In this document: positions 6,318 to 6,376 of the stretch, one piece after another
Numbering within the stretch: position 1 is the stretch's first letter
Layout of the letters: each line of letters opens with the position of its first letter
NCBI GenBank assembly: GCA_017885225.1
Contig: JAFNGM010000190.1
Coordinates: 4,169-10,544 of the forward strand
Length of the DNA: 6,376 bases
Source of the DNA: Syntrophaceae bacterium
GTDB lineage: Bacteria; Desulfobacterota; Syntrophia; Syntrophales; UBA2185
Direction of reading: 5' to 3'
Made by a program: the position numbers and the translations under genes
The notes under the pieces: model-generated
What the model saw: only the letters and a program-made list of their open reading frames with translations
The model's database searches: none
Told to the model about the DNA's origin: nothing

Positions 6318-6376
6318 ATCCCCCCTTTTTTAAAGGGGGCCGGGGGGATTTCATGATCTCTTGAAAAATCCCCCTG
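6318..6376. repeat. C/G-rich palindromic intergenic repeat cluster, cut by the window edge
   Basis: Several mutually exclusive hairpins are packed together. CCCCCTTT (6321-6328) pairs with AAAGGGGG (6332-6339) around a TTT loop. ATCCCCCC (6318-6325) can pair instead with GGGGGGAT (6342-6349). GGGGGATTT (6343-6351) can pair with AAATCCCCC (6366-6374). This motif type (AAATCCCCC / CCCCCTTTTTTAAAGGGGG) is a common intergenic repeat in many environmental bacteria, including deltaproteobacteria. It lies about 50 bases upstream of the acyl-CoA dehydrogenase start and may mark the end of a neighbouring transcript or a mobile repeat. Its right end is not visible. Confidence 0.6.

Overview
The window looks like bacterial chromosome from an anaerobic, fatty-acid-metabolising lineage. 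The most likely source is a Desulfobacterota/Syntrophobacterales-type deltaproteobacterium. This is inferred from gene content (a B12-dependent acyl-CoA mutase split over two genes, its GTPase chaperone, a short-chain acyl-CoA dehydrogenase, a YcaO enzyme) and from the short palindromic repeats between genes. No rRNA, tRNA, CRISPR array or transposase was seen.

Layout, left to right: (1) 1-45 may be the tail of a plus-strand gene. (2) 113-1315, minus strand, is a stand-alone YcaO-domain protein close to the methanogenesis-marker-1/TfuA-associated branch. (3) 1316-1562 is non-coding and holds a 156-bp element with 19-bp terminal inverted repeats and two inner palindromes in inverted orientation (MITE/REPIN-like). 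(4) 4648 down to 1563, minus strand, is a tight three-gene operon: mutase large subunit, B12-binding small subunit, MeaB/MeaI-family GTPase. (5) 4649-4776 is a divergent intergenic region with a plausible plus-strand promoter, followed by an unrecognised 99-aa gene at 4777-5076. (6) 5121-6269, minus strand, is an acyl-CoA dehydrogenase. (7) 6318-6376 is a cluster of C/G-rich palindromes cut by the window edge.

The main observation concerns the mutase. By its family it would be labelled methylmalonyl-CoA mutase. However, the two residues that hold the free carboxylate in true methylmalonyl-CoA mutase (Tyr89 and Arg207 in the Propionibacterium enzyme) are Phe89 and Gln207 here. Phe plus Gln is the published signature of isobutyryl-CoA mutase (Phe80/Gln198 in Streptomyces IcmA). 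The split architecture of about 560 + 138 aa also matches IcmA/IcmB. I therefore read the operon as a probable isobutyryl-CoA/n-butyryl-CoA mutase with its G-protein chaperone. The nearby acyl-CoA dehydrogenase would oxidise butyryl-CoA to crotonyl-CoA (or a related short acyl-CoA), feeding branched C4 acids into beta-oxidation, or the reverse.
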